Shown here piece by piece: positions 12,476 to 22,976 of a stretch of DNA of 64,000 nucleotides (its first letter is position 1; the number at the start of each line of letters is the position of its first letter). The stretch lies in NCBI GenBank assembly GCA_003008705.1, contig PDUO01000009.1, positions 248,001 through 312,000 of the forward strand. The letters are read 5' to 3'. A model generated the notes under the pieces. That model ran no database searches. It saw only the letters and a program-made list of their open reading frames with translations, and was not told the origin of the DNA. This DNA comes from Pezicula radicicola (lineage: Eukaryota > Ascomycota > Leotiomycetes > Helotiales > Dermateaceae). The position numbers and the translations under genes were made by a program.

Positions 12476-13926
12476 GGCGAATTCGAGAAGTATAGACGAG
12501 ATGGGGGTTAAGAAAACAGAGTGGAAGAAATTGAGTTGAGGATAACGAATTTGATGGCTAGGAAAAAAAGAAGCATACCAGAGGAGACAGTGTTGATATA
12601 TAACCTACCTACATAACTGTAGCTCTTTTGAGGATCAGAGCTGTGATCTTCAGCCACCGGCATCAGACCTGGAGTGTATCAAAAGCATCATTCTTGTGCC
12701 CGGGTAACGCACCTTAGTTCGACCGCGATCCCGACCCAGGAAAGGTGTAGCGGCGCGAGAGAGCTAGAGAGAGAGCGAATTGCAGTTGAAGAGAGCAGTT
12801 CTCTTTTACGTCAAAGTCGTCAATCTCATCAACGGCATTCAGCCTTGGGAAAGCTTAGTTCTGCAGGAGCGAGGCGTAGTCGCAGGAGACTTTATTTTAA
12901 TATCGCAGAGCTGTCTCGTTTGGAAAATGGCGGGTGAGATTGGTGGGGATCGACATCGGATTTAATCGTAAAGGGTATGTATGGAGTAGGCTAGGGCCAA
13001 CAGATATTTTATATCGGGGACCTCTTGATTCCGGACTTGAACCACGGTCGGTGGCATGCAAGCTTGTTTTATTATTAGGAGTAGTGAGTTTCGTCGTATA
13101 GAAGTCTTCGGCTTTGTGAAGATATTATGTTGTATGTCGTTTTCGGCAGAGAAGTTGTTGTTTGGGTACGACAGAGAGAGATAAAGATTTGGGTGCTTGA
13201 AACACACCTTCCATTTCGCTATTCGCGCCTCACAATAAGACATCGATCAGGCATATTGATTGATACATCTTTCTGTTTAATGCCACACCATATCGCAGTT
13301 TCAGCTGCCTCTTAATTCCCATCTCTCTTGGGTCCGGCACCACATCACTAGTCACCACGTCAACGTACTCCGTATCTCAAGCCAATCGCGACAGGATCCT
13401 CCGGAGGTAAAGCGAGGAGTTGAAGGACTCTCAATCCCATGTTCGAAGATTGTGGATGTGAAGGAATTGTCAAAGTATTCTAGGTAACCACGTATGCAGT
13501 TCTCTATAGTGGATGTTGCTCGCACGCCGCGAGTTGTGCTTGCCGACTGACTGGGGGTGACACGTAGGACTTGGTGCCGGGGCCTCGAATTTCCTATCAA
13601 CAGACCACACTACTTCTTACACTTTATCCAACCTAAACATCTCTTACCATGACTTACCCAGCTACTTACTAGACGAGGTCTACCATTTTCTATACTTTAT
13701 TCTCAAAAATAGAAGCATTAGCACTCGGCGAATGTCTATTCTACATTATGATCGTCAGAAGATCAAAAGCTCTCCATTAGTTGAGACTAAAAATCAGCAA
13801 CAGATGGCTAGTCACTTATTGAAGAGCCTGGCCAGCAGAAAGATGTTTTCCTAGTCATCGAAGGATATCACTCAGTTCACTGCAAATGTCAGTTTGCATT
13901 ACAGCCTGAGTAGAGTGTACTTAGAG

Positions 13927-14111
13927 TACCGTAAAAATTGCTTTTTAAGAGATAATTTCCATAGGGCTTTATATTAAGTGAATTACTTGAAATAAGTAAG
14001 TTGTCTAAATCAACTTAGTTACTTAAAGCAAGTAACTTACTCAAACCAAGTAAGTTACTTAAGTCAAGTGAGCTACTTAAAATGATCTCTTAAGAAGCAA
14101 TTGACACGGTA
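13927..14111. mobile_element. Tc1/mariner-like MITE with TA target duplication
   Basis: The element is flanked by TA dinucleotides (13927-13928 and 14110-14111). The 28-bp ends read CCGTAAAAATTGCTTTTTAA... on the left and, reverse-complemented, CCGTGTCAATTGCTTCTTAA... on the right, matching at 23 of 28 positions. It is about 185 bp with no coding capacity. The interior holds four 18-bp tandem units. TA duplication and short inverted repeats indicate a non-autonomous Tc1/mariner derivative; the partner transposase is not in this window. Confidence 0.7.
14011..14082. repeat. 18-bp tandem repeat inside the MITE
   Basis: Four consecutive units at 14011, 14029, 14047 and 14065 resemble CAAGTAAGTTACTTAAGT; the core AGTAAGTTACTT is nearly palindromic. 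Units differ at several positions. Related 18-bp units occur near 29077, 43836 and, partially, 21182. Confidence 0.7.
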
Positions 14112-14940
14112 GTATGAGCACCCTTAGATTCGATATTCATGACAAGTATCATAGATATCTGTCCATCAACTTTACCAGCATACCAACTGCGCAAGTTACG
14201 CGGCACCGTCACTACGCCAAACTTGGCACTCAAAGTTGAAACATTAAAATTCAGCCTTGCTGATGAACTGGCCAGCCCATGGCTACAGGTATATCATTCC
14301 ATCATGAAATTGCTCTATTATTTACTCTATACATAAAAAAATTGGGAGAAATGCTTTCATTGAATGAATCTAAGCCATTATTGGGGGCAAGATTTCCAAT
14401 CGACAGACTGCTGCCAAAATAGCAAATTCAGAAGTTTGAACAGCAGAGATCGAGGTTTTGGCACTTACGAAACAAGAATCCTAGATGGATACCATTGAGT
14501 AAAAGTTAGGATTTCAGAATGCACTAAATCTGGATTAGTGGGCCGCGCACTCTGCGGCCACCAAAACGGCCTCATCTTTGCATACCTTACCGTCTCGAAC
14601 AAGTACTATTGAGATTTACAGGAACATTAACACTGGCCTCCTTATTATTTGCTATAAATAATCTATCTAACATCTTTTAGAACTTTCGTCCTTGTTTTGA
14701 TTCGGCAGAGCATTGATATTTTGTTTAGGACGATCAAGCTTGAAGATGTAAGCGAGCTCGAAACATTGATCGACAATACAAATAGCATATTTCATTTCTA
14801 CAACAGCTTCAGGTGGTTATTGCGTGACTGAAGGCCCCAAAAGTAATAGAAGAAGTCCTCTCCCTTCTTGTTACAATCATTTTGGCCGACGGCTAGATCA
14901 CGTTGCAATTTATAACTGATAGGCAGCCCCCCTATCTTAT

Positions 14941-14970
14941 CGGTTATGTGCCGACTGATCGGCTCTTCGG
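14941..14970. promoter_or_regulatory. Candidate Zn2Cys6 binding sites upstream of rutA homologue
   Basis: CGG-N7-CCG spans 14941-14953, followed by CGG triplets at 14960 and 14968, about 260-285 bp upstream of the rutA ATG. Zn(II)2Cys6 proteins bind paired CGG triplets, and such a regulator is encoded two genes' width downstream. Assignment is inference from triplet spacing. Confidence 0.35.
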
Positions 14971-15225
14971 CCATATCCCATCCTTCACAACACAGAGACC
15001 ATAGAACAGTCAGAATAAACTGATAATGGACTGGACTGGAATTCCGATATGATATCACCCAATTCTCATATATTAGAGCCAGTGGGAACTCTTCAGCGGT
15101 AGATTGTATGGAAGATAACTCTTTTTTGATTTGTATATACCAGATTAATCACTGAGAAGCAGGCTACAGTTGAAGCGATTATAAAGCTATATCAGCACAA
15201 ACATCAACTCTGTAACTTGTCAGCC

Positions 15226-16371
15226 ATGGAGATCGGAGTCTTCATTCCCATCGGTAACAACGGATGGCTCATATCCGACAATTCACCAACATACAAACCA
15301 AGTTTCGAGTTGAATAAGCAGATTGTACAAAAGGCAGAAAGCTATGGAATGGATTTCGCACTTTCGATGATTAAGCTAAGAGGATTCGGAGGAAGGACTG
15401 AGCACTGGGACTACAATCTTGAATCTTTTACATTGATGGCTGGAATAGCTGCGGTGACCTCAAAGATAAAGCTGTTTGCTTCGACTGCAATCCTTACTCT
15501 TCCTCCAGCGTTATGTGCGCGCATGGCAGTCACTATCGATTCTATTGCTCCTGGTCGGTTCGGTAAGTCAAACAAGCCAGCTATGCCAACTGATAAGACA
15601 TGTGACTAAGTACCTATTATAGGGGTGAATATTGTGACAGGTTGGCAAGCAGCTGAGTACGAGCAGATGAGTCTCTGGCCAGGGAATGCGTATTTCGGCT
15701 ATCGCTATGACTATGCACAAGAGTATGTGCAAGTCATGAAAGATCTATGGACCAACGGCGTCTCCAACTTCAAAGGGAAACACTTCACTATGAATGACTG
15801 CAAGCTCTTACCAAAGCCATCTCAACCAATTACAATCGTAGCGGCAGGCCAGAGCGAACGTGGAACCAAATTTGCTGCCGAGTATGCTGATTACAACTTC
15901 TGTGGAGCGTCCGGCCATAACACGCCCACGACCTTTCGCCCAGGAAATGAAGCTCTTGTTAAGGCTGCTGAGACTGCGGGTCGTGATGTAGGAGCTATGG
16001 TTCTATTTATGGTTGTAGCAGATGAGACGGATGAGAAAGCTCAAGCAAAATGGGACTTCTATGCTGAAGGTGTAGACTTAGAAGCCACATCCTGGGTTTC
16101 TACACAAGCGAACAAGGACTCGAAAGCCGATGCTAAGTCTACTGCTAGTCGTATTAGCAAATCGGACAACCCGGTGAACTTAAATGGAGGTGCTCTGATT
16201 GGGTCGTTTGAGAAGGTTGCTGCTCTTCTCGATGAGGCGTCGGAGATTTCTGGGACTAAGGGTATTATGTTGATTTTCGATGATTTCCTTATTGGCTTGG
16301 ATAACTACGGAAAGAAGATTCAGCCGTTGATGAAATGTCGCTCGCATATCAAGTTAGATGCGAGTGTATAA
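15226..16371 (+). CDS. RutA-like flavin-dependent pyrimidine monooxygenase
   Basis: Two exons (15226-15562, 15623-16371; 60-bp GTAAGT...TAG intron) give 361 residues. The protein matches bacterial RutA along its length: [101 protein letters not shown] and [11 protein letters not shown]. RutA is a luciferase-family FMN enzyme that opens the uracil/thymine ring with O2 to give a peroxy-ureidoacrylate. The closeness to a bacterial enzyme plus an intron suggests ancient transfer followed by intron gain, which needs phylogeny. No RutB-F homologue or flavin reductase gene is in the window. The start is the ATG at 15226. Confidence 0.88.
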
Positions 16372-16730
16372 TGAGTAGCAATTGGAGCTATCACGAATAG
16401 AAGAAGAAGAATATCATACGCTGGAGGTCAAATACGGTAAATTGGAGTTCTCTGAGCGAAATAAATTGGTTACTGGAGATATCGATGTTATTAGACGCAA
16501 AAATATCTCTCCATCTTGCCTATCAATCTCCCAAAATAGGAAGCACTGAATACGTACTTACCTAGCAACAGAGGACAGGGGGCGTAAAATGAAGCCAAGC
16601 CAGCAATGTTTACATGCTGACTAAGCAAGCGACCGGACTACCGAGGGTCCAACACGGGCGGAGGGTTTGAAGTTTCCTGTGCCCGTCTCCGCCTGGCTGA
16701 CGCCAAAGAAGTAACCTCAGACGTCCCAAC
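16372..16730. promoter_or_regulatory. Promoter region of the Zn2Cys6 factor with CGG-N4-CCG
   Basis: This spacer lies between rutA and the same-strand regulator gene. It contains CGGACTACCG at 16634-16643, an inverted CGG pair that could be an autoregulatory site. No ORF is supported. Confidence 0.3.
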
Positions 16731-18919
16731 ATGGACTTGGACATGAACGATACACCGCCGCCATGGCTACAGCACTCGACGTCGCCAATCGCTTCCAGTG
16801 CTCCTCATGGAGGGCCCAGCGACCCTCCCAGCACCATGGGTCCCGGGCCGAGGGCCTGTCAACCATGTGCTGCCGCGAAGGCCAAATGCATATGGGCATC
16901 CGATGAGTCCTCTCAGGCTCATGGCGCCAAATGTAGACGGTTCGTAGTACCTAGCCCTAGCCCTCGCACCACGACCTACCAGTGCACTCCCGTACCTGCA
17001 TTGCCGAGTAGACCTACTAAAGTATCGTAGCTGTGACCGCCTGAACAAGGAATGCACTCTGCAGACACCCGCGGTTCGGAAAAGAAAGCCAGTAAAGATC
17101 ACGTGAGCACACACTCTTATTAAACTCTGTCCCGAAAGCTTGTACGGTATCTAAATTGTCATAATATATTAGGCGAGTTGCACAGCTCGAGGAGAAGTTG
17201 GATGGCATTGTATCGCTCTTGAAGTCTTCCCAACAAGGTCCAAGCGAAGGTCGAACCAACAATGGCCCAAGTAATAAAATCAATGAGCCTGGTCTCATGG
17301 TTCCTGAACGAAGTGAGCCTGTGAAGTGGCCAATCACTCCTCCGCAGACCACTCCGCAATCTTATGAGATCGATTCTAGATATCAGATCCCTAATCTGGC
17401 TGTCCCGTCGAATCACGACTTGTTTCGGAATGATGAAGACTCGCTGCTCACGCTTTATCGATGTTACATGACTGACCAGTTTCCCTTTGTAGTTGTTCCA
17501 ATTGGAATGACTGCCAATGATCTGCGTAATAGCAGGCCGTTTCTTTTGAAGACAATTCTAATGGTAGCTTCTGTGAGAGATATGGCAGGGCAGACAAAGA
17601 TGGCCGAAGAGATTGTGGAATATGTTGCACAGCATATGATCATCAGGGGCGAGAAGAGCCTGGATCTGTTGCAGGGTTTACTTGTTTTTATGGCTTGGTA
17701 CGTGTTTTCCTACTTATTCAAGAGGAAGGACCTGTCTGATACTGTGTTGCTTCCAGGTATCACTTCCATATCCATATTGGAAGACGTTTAACTACCCTCA
17801 TACAACTTGCCACAGCTCTACTGATCGACCTGGGATTGAATGGAGAGTACATTACAACAGCAAAAAGTGACCAAGGCACTCTGAAAGCTTTCCCCGAAGA
17901 CTTGCCACAGTCAAATCAGCGAACGCTCGAAGGCCGAAGGGCTTTTCTTGGCCTCACTTATTTTAGCTCCGTGTTAGTTGTCATCCCGACTCTATGATGC
18001 TGTTTACTGATATTTCTCAGTGTCTCAGTATATGTAAAACACATGGATGCTCTACGGTTTACCAAATATGCAGAAAGCTGTATTCGGAATCTCGAAGAAA
18101 ATTCTCAGTATCCGTCCGACTCAATTCTCATCCAGCTCGTCCGATTACAGCATATTGCCGAGCAAGTTCAAGACGCTCTCCCTCATGATATTATGGATAT
18201 CACACCAGCCACTGCAGCTCCTGTGGCCCTGTGCATCAAGATATTGCAATCAAAACTCAACAAGCATCAAGGCAACCTACCACTGCATTTACAACAAAAC
18301 GGCAAGTATTCTCACATTCGCACTTTACTCGTGATGTTGCTGACGATTATCAGCATTTCTTCTGATGCATTACCAAAGCACTCTCATCTTCCTCACAGAA
18401 ATCGCCTTGAAAATACCTGTCCCCAATCGTCAAACAGCACTCCACACCTGTCTAACTTCAATTCAAAGTTTCCTCTCTCTCCTCGGATCCATCCGCACAG
18501 AAGAAAGTTTCAAATTCACCTACTGCTATTGGACCCAATTAACTCACGTCCTTATCGCCCTCGGCAAAATCTCTTGTTTCGAATGTGAAGACTGGGATCT
18601 CCGACACGTCCGCGACGTCCTTGATCTCTCCGTCATCCTCGAAGGCTTCATCGCTCGTTTCGAGATCACGCAGGCTACGAGAGGTGATAGTGAGCTATAT
18701 CGTAGGATCATTCCCAGGTTTAAACAATTCAAGGATGTTTTTGAGCGCAAGAGAGCTAGTGTTATGAGGGAAGAGGAGATCTTCCATCCACTCGGGCATG
18801 GTATGCATCATATGCCTCCACCACCGCATGCCGACGTTGGGCAACTTGGTGATATGATGCAGTTGGATGAGTCATTTTGGCACGAGATAATGGGAGACTG
18901 GGGGCATAATTGGCATTGA
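16731..18919 (+). CDS. Zn(II)2Cys6 transcription factor
   Basis: Six exons (16731-16939, 17031-17102, 17173-17697, 17757-17972, 18021-18301, 18354-18919) sum to 622 residues. The zinc cluster near residues 43-78 reads C-X2-C-X6-C-X14-C-X2-C-X6-C (CQPCAAAKAKC ... KCRRCDRLNKEC); intron 1 falls between two of its cysteines. A basic linker (RKRKPVK) and a short coiled coil (VAQLEEKLDGIVSLLK) follow. The rest resembles the middle-homology region of fungal regulators (QIPNLAVPSNHDLF, FLLKTILMVASVRDMAGQ). Intron 5 (18302-18353) uses a GC donor, GCAAGT. It sits directly after the rutA homologue on the same strand, so it may regulate it; that link is inference. Confidence 0.85.
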
Positions 18920-19291
18920 GTGGTAATTATCTAATAGACTGGAGGTTGTCTGAGTTTGTATATGTTGTGTCTGAGCGGTTGAACCGTGATACATAAGCGG
19001 CATCTTGTCGGCGACTCGGCGTTGTTATAATTCTCTGGTAGAGGTGGTTATATTTCTTTAATATTAAAGTCATAGGTGGTTTAGGTAGGTATGTATAAAT
19101 TAATGTGGTTATTACCTATCACAGTTAGGTTCAGTTAGGCTTAAACCTAAGTGCGGTCACATAGTCACTTACGCTTAGTTCTGTAAGGCTACATTGAGAT
19201 ACCTGAACCAAGTAAATTACTAAAATGAAGTAAGATACAAAAATAAGTGAGTAGCTGAAATCCATCACCACTTGTTTTATCTAAGCGTTGT
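18920..19291. other. Intergenic between two convergent genes
   Basis: Holds the 3' flanks of the transcription factor and the lysyl-tRNA synthetase gene. AGTAA/TTACT-rich sequence near 19210-19245 resembles the 18-bp motif in the MITE at 13.9 kb. No ORF. Confidence 0.45.
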
Positions 19292-21112
19292 CTAGCTTAA
19301 CAGATAATTTCGCAATCTTAAGATGAATGACTTCGCAATCTCAATTCCCAGCAGTGCAAGCTCCAAACTAAGCTCAGAAAAACTCGATGTCATGGCAGTC
19401 GTATCGTTGTCGGCACAAGGTGCTACTGTCGCTTCCAGATCCCTCATCATGGGGAAAGCCAGGACCTCCCTGATGGAGTAATTATTCGTGAGAAACATCA
19501 GGATACGATCGAGACCTATACCACATCCTCCAGTTGGAGGCAAGCCATACTCAAGCGCTCGAATGTAACTCTCATCGATTGGATGGGCCTCCTCGTCACC
19601 CTGGCTTTTCTGTCGAGCTTGCTCTTCGAATCTTTCTCGCTGCTCAAATGGATCGTTCAGTTCTGAGAAAAGATTGCATATTTCGAACCCACACACAAAA
19701 GCTTCAGCCCGTTCAGTTAAGCCAGGAATACTGCGATGGCCTTTGGCTAGCGGAGACATCAGCTTAGGATGGTTTATAATGAATGTTGGGTTGATGCAAG
19801 TTGATTCGATGTACTCGCCAACGAGCTTGTCGAGCATACGGCTTGTCGTTTGGGGAGGAGAGCATGCTATATTTTGCTTCTTAAGTAACTCGAGCAGAAA
19901 TTGTCTAGTCTCTTCCGTTTCGAGCTGTTCACCCTCGGGGAACTTAACGCCGCAAGCTTTCTCGAGGGTAGGCATCATCTCGATCCGGTTCCAAGGCTTT
20001 GCCCAGTTGATTTGGTGCTCTTCGCCAGTTTGCGTTGTGAAAGAAGTGACGCTGGATCCACCTACCTTCTCCACAAGACCAGACATCAAGTCTTCGGTAA
20101 TAGCCATCATTTGGTTATAATCAGCATCTGCTTCGTAAAACTCGCAGGATGTGAATTCGGGATTATGAGTCAAGTCCATAGCCTCATTTCTAAACACTCG
20201 TCCAATCTCAAAGACGCGATCGAAACCTCCAACAACGAGTCGCTTTAGATAAAGTTCAGGGGCAATTCGAAGGGATAGATGTCTTTTAATAGCGTTAGAA
20301 CGTGTCTTGAAAGGCTTAGCTGCAGCACCACTAGCAACTTGGTTTAAAATTGGAGTCTCTACACCAATGTAACCTCGGCAACTAAGATAATTGGTGATGT
20401 AGAGATTCATACGATGGCGAGCGATGATCGGTTCCCTAGACTTGAAGTTCACAATCCAGTCCAGAGGTCGATCGCGATGTCTCTGCTCTGAATCCGTAAG
20501 CTTATTCTTCATTGGAAGCATATGCAAGCATGGGGCCAGTAAAATGATCTTGTGCGCAAAGATGGATAGTTCACCATTATCACGACCACGAGGTGCTGTT
20601 CGGTACGGATTTCCTATAACTCCAATGATATCGTTTCTTTCAAGATGCTTATGTTGTTGCTGGTATGCCTCAAAATCATCTTCCTCGTTAACCTGGCAAA
20701 CAACTTGAATCTGTTCTCCATCTTGACCTTGTTGAATATCATAAAAACGTAGACGACTTGACAGTTCTCGAATAGAGATGATTGTAGCCCGAATTGAAAC
20801 TTCAATAGCTGTTTCGTGCTCGCCTCTCTCGAGGACTTCCCACCTTGCTCTGAAATCGGCCAAGTCCGTTACGTTGGGAACAAAGGCAGTTGGATATGGT
20901 TCTTGACCTGGTGTTGACTTTAGGGCTCGGAATTGCTGGACTCGATTTTCGTAGTACTTGTTTGGTGGTAACTCTTGTTCATTGTTGGAAGGCTTCTGAA
21001 TTTGTGCTGGCTTTAGAGTTGTTGTGGTTGCAGCTTTCTTGCTTTCGCGTTGCTTCTGCTTTGCTCGTCTCTTCTCTTCGTTCTTGGTAATAATAGTTAG
21101 CATTTTATTCAT
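19292..21112 (-). CDS. Class II lysyl-tRNA synthetase, cytosolic-type but divergent, intronless
   Basis: A single 606-residue ORF. The N-terminus has the charged extension of eukaryotic cytosolic LysRS (NEEKRRAKQKQRESKKAA), then the OB-fold tRNA-anticodon domain (IRATIISIRELSSRLRFYDI) and the class II core: motif 1 region FLxxRGYIGVETPIL-like, motif 2 VFEIGRVFRNEAMDLTHNPE, and motif 3 GCGIGLDRILMFLTNNYSIR. It charges tRNA-Lys with lysine. Several usually invariant stretches are altered, such as the segment after AAAKPFKTR. This suggests a paralogue rather than the housekeeping enzyme, but the housekeeping copy is not in the window. The gene has no introns, unlike most neighbours. A mitochondrial role is less likely given the cytosolic-type extension. 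Confidence 0.85.
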   Translation of the reverse strand: MNKMLTIITKNEEKRRAKQKQRESKKAATTTTLKPAQIQKPSNNEQELPPNKYYENRVQQFRALKSTPGQEPYPTAFVPNVTDLADFRARWEVLERGEHETAIEVSIRATIISIRELSSRLRFYDIQQGQDGEQIQVVCQVNEEDDFEAYQQQHKHLERNDIIGVIGNPYRTAPRGRDNGELSIFAHKIILLAPCLHMLPMKNKLTDSEQRHRDRPLDWIVNFKSREPIIARHRMNLYITNYLSCRGYIGVETPILNQVASGAAAKPFKTRSNAIKRHLSLRIAPELYLKRLVVGGFDRVFEIGRVFRNEAMDLTHNPEFTSCEFYEADADYNQMMAITEDLMSGLVEKVGGSSVTSFTTQTGEEHQINWAKPWNRIEMMPTLEKACGVKFPEGEQLETEETRQFLLELLKKQNIACSPPQTTSRMLDKLVGEYIESTCINPTFIINHPKLMSPLAKGHRSIPGLTERAEAFVCGFEICNLFSELNDPFEQRERFEEQARQKSQGDEEAHPIDESYIRALEYGLPPTGGCGIGLDRILMFLTNNYSIREVLAFPMMRDLEATVAPCADNDTTAMTSSFSELSLELALLGIEIAKSFILRLRNYLLS

Positions 21113-21204
21113 ATCAAGACTAAGGTTGTATCACCGAACTCATGAGCCGCTTAATTTCTTGGATTAATTGTTTACTCAAGTCAAGTGAGTTGATTTGCCA
21201 GAAT

Positions 21205-21333
21205 TCATAAAATAAGTGGTTCATGAGCTCGTCGGTACAAGGGCTTGGGGAAATCAGGTGCTGCGAACTCTCGAGATCTAAGTTCTTCGGTTATCGTGGG
21301 AACGTACCTGATTTTCTTCTCGGTGGGCTCCAT
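21205..21333 (-). CDS. Hypothetical short ORF or C-terminal gene fragment
   Basis: From the ATG at 21333 the frame encodes 42 residues beginning MEPTEKKIRYVPTITEELRS. The same frame is open upstream to about 21621 without an ATG, so this may be the last exon of a longer or decayed gene. A splice-donor-like GTACGT follows the codons for KKIR, so an alternative exon end is possible. No domain recognised. Confidence 0.22.
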   Translation of the reverse strand: MEPTEKKIRYVPTITEELRSREFAAPDFPKPLYRRAHEPLIL

Positions 21334-22913
21334 CGGTGCAGTAGATGGCTGTTGGCTTACTGTGAGGAGTGGTTGGGTGGGACAGATATCTGCAAGTGAA
21401 AGCCGTGATGAGATGTCAATGTATCTTTCTTTCAAGATATGATGTACAGAATCACTTCGATTTCGTGGCGCAGGGAGAAGACTTGAAATAAAGAGGTGAA
21501 AGACAGGATCATCCGTAATATTTATAGACTTATAATGAGTCAGATTATAATATGGACTGTGACTCGCATCTAATACTATTAGTACGCTCGCTAAACATCT
21601 TGGTAAACTTTCCACTATCAACTACCCAATTGATGTGTGTAATTAACTTGATATGTATAATTTTTAATCCAAGTGATTTCTTATAAATTTGCAAGGTAAG
21701 ACACTGTTGAATAGTTCCAGATGACAAGAGCTGAAGTAGTGAAGCTGCTGAACTCTATTAAAACTTCACCACAATTTTTTTTAAATTATAGTCACAGTAA
21801 TAGATTAAAATGAAATAACGTTTGTTTTTCAGTTTAAGGCCTACAATAGCAATAACTCTCTCCAATTTTAATGTATTGAATATAGTAACTTATACTTGTT
21901 GATGGAAAGAGCAAAAGGAGGGACTCAACGCTAGTCAAGAGCGATCTAGCGTCTTGGCATCTGTCGCGCTAGTCTTTCTACTACAACCAAACGGGCGGGA
22001 GAAGTCTCGCAATTACCTTCGTTTCAGTGTCGCGCACACAAGAGAGCGTCCTGTAGATTATGATGGTACCAGAAGAATTGTCAAAGACGATTAGTCACAG
22101 TTCCTGCATTGCTGTGAGTAGTCTATTCCAGGAACATTTGGTCCAAGACTTGCTAACACCCACCTCAAGCCTAAGACGCTCGAATTGAAAGCTACTATGA
22201 GTTACATCCTTGTGGAGGAATATGGCCCCCAATGCTGTTAAGGGCATGGAAGCTCACCGCATACTTCTCGAACCAAGCCGCCTTCCCATGTCCCAAGCTA
22301 TACACCATGTGTTCGATGCTGATGACAACGTACCAACACTTTCAAGTACAGTTCTTCGAATGGCGTACATAAGGAGGCTCTGTGGACACTCGACTTTGAA
22401 ATAAGCATTGGGATTATACTGGTTTCTCATTTCTCATGTTGTGTTTGTCCATGCTGCGTGTGTCTTAATTAGGCTTTGGTGAAATGAAGTCTTCCTTGCT
22501 CTATGCAATTGCGCTTGCCAGAATGCGTCTCTCAAGGAGAGAGGGAATTATGCATATCATGGTCACACATCAGCATTATTCATAACCAAGGAAATGTTGT
22601 TCAATTGGGCCGCAGGGTTTCTAATGCCTTCAGCACAGGTGTCAATTCTTGCTTTGTTGAGTATATTGTGGTCATTGGTGTTGCGATTAGGTCGGCTAGG
22701 CTACAGGAACTTTTGCTCACTCGTTATCTCTATTGCGACTCCTCAAAAATCATGCCATGAGAAAACAAAGGAACCCTTGGCAGCATCTGGACTGCAAAGG
22801 AATACCATATATCCATGTGCAGTGAAGCAAGGAACGCCAGAAGCAAAGAAAAGGGCAAGAAATGTCTGTACTTTTATCTTTGTCTGATGGAAGTGATAGA
22901 CCTTTGCTCATAT

Positions 22914-22921
22914 CTATATAA
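22914..22921 (+). promoter_or_regulatory. TATA box ahead of the ORF at 22977
   Basis: TATATAAA lies about 56 bp upstream of the ATG at 22977, a spacing expected for a short-leader fungal promoter. It supports transcription of the interrupted ORF that follows. Confidence 0.45.
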
Positions 22922-22976
22922 ACCTGGATCCTCCAACACTCCTGGCTCCTTGGATCATTCCATTGACCAAGCCAAG

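Larger units (their letters stand above)
12476..15225. other. Gene-poor region containing a MITE and the rutA promoter
   Basis: No ORF here has a recognisable domain. ORFs at 12674-12965, 13352-13600, 14139-14336 and 14798-15058 look like chance. The supported contents are the MITE at 13927-14111 and CGG-rich sites upstream of the rutA homologue. Confidence 0.5.
21113..22976. other. Gene-poor region upstream of the lysyl-tRNA synthetase
   Basis: Contains a short minus ORF at 21205-21333 (listed), AT-rich sequence near 21620-21900, and unsupported plus ORFs at 22210-22404 and 22503-22887. A partial copy of the 18-bp CAAGTGAGTT motif lies near 21182. Confidence 0.45.

Noticed and set aside
14798..15058. 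86-codon minus ORF upstream of rutA
   Set aside because: No domain, no promoter, and it overlaps the candidate regulatory sites of rutA.
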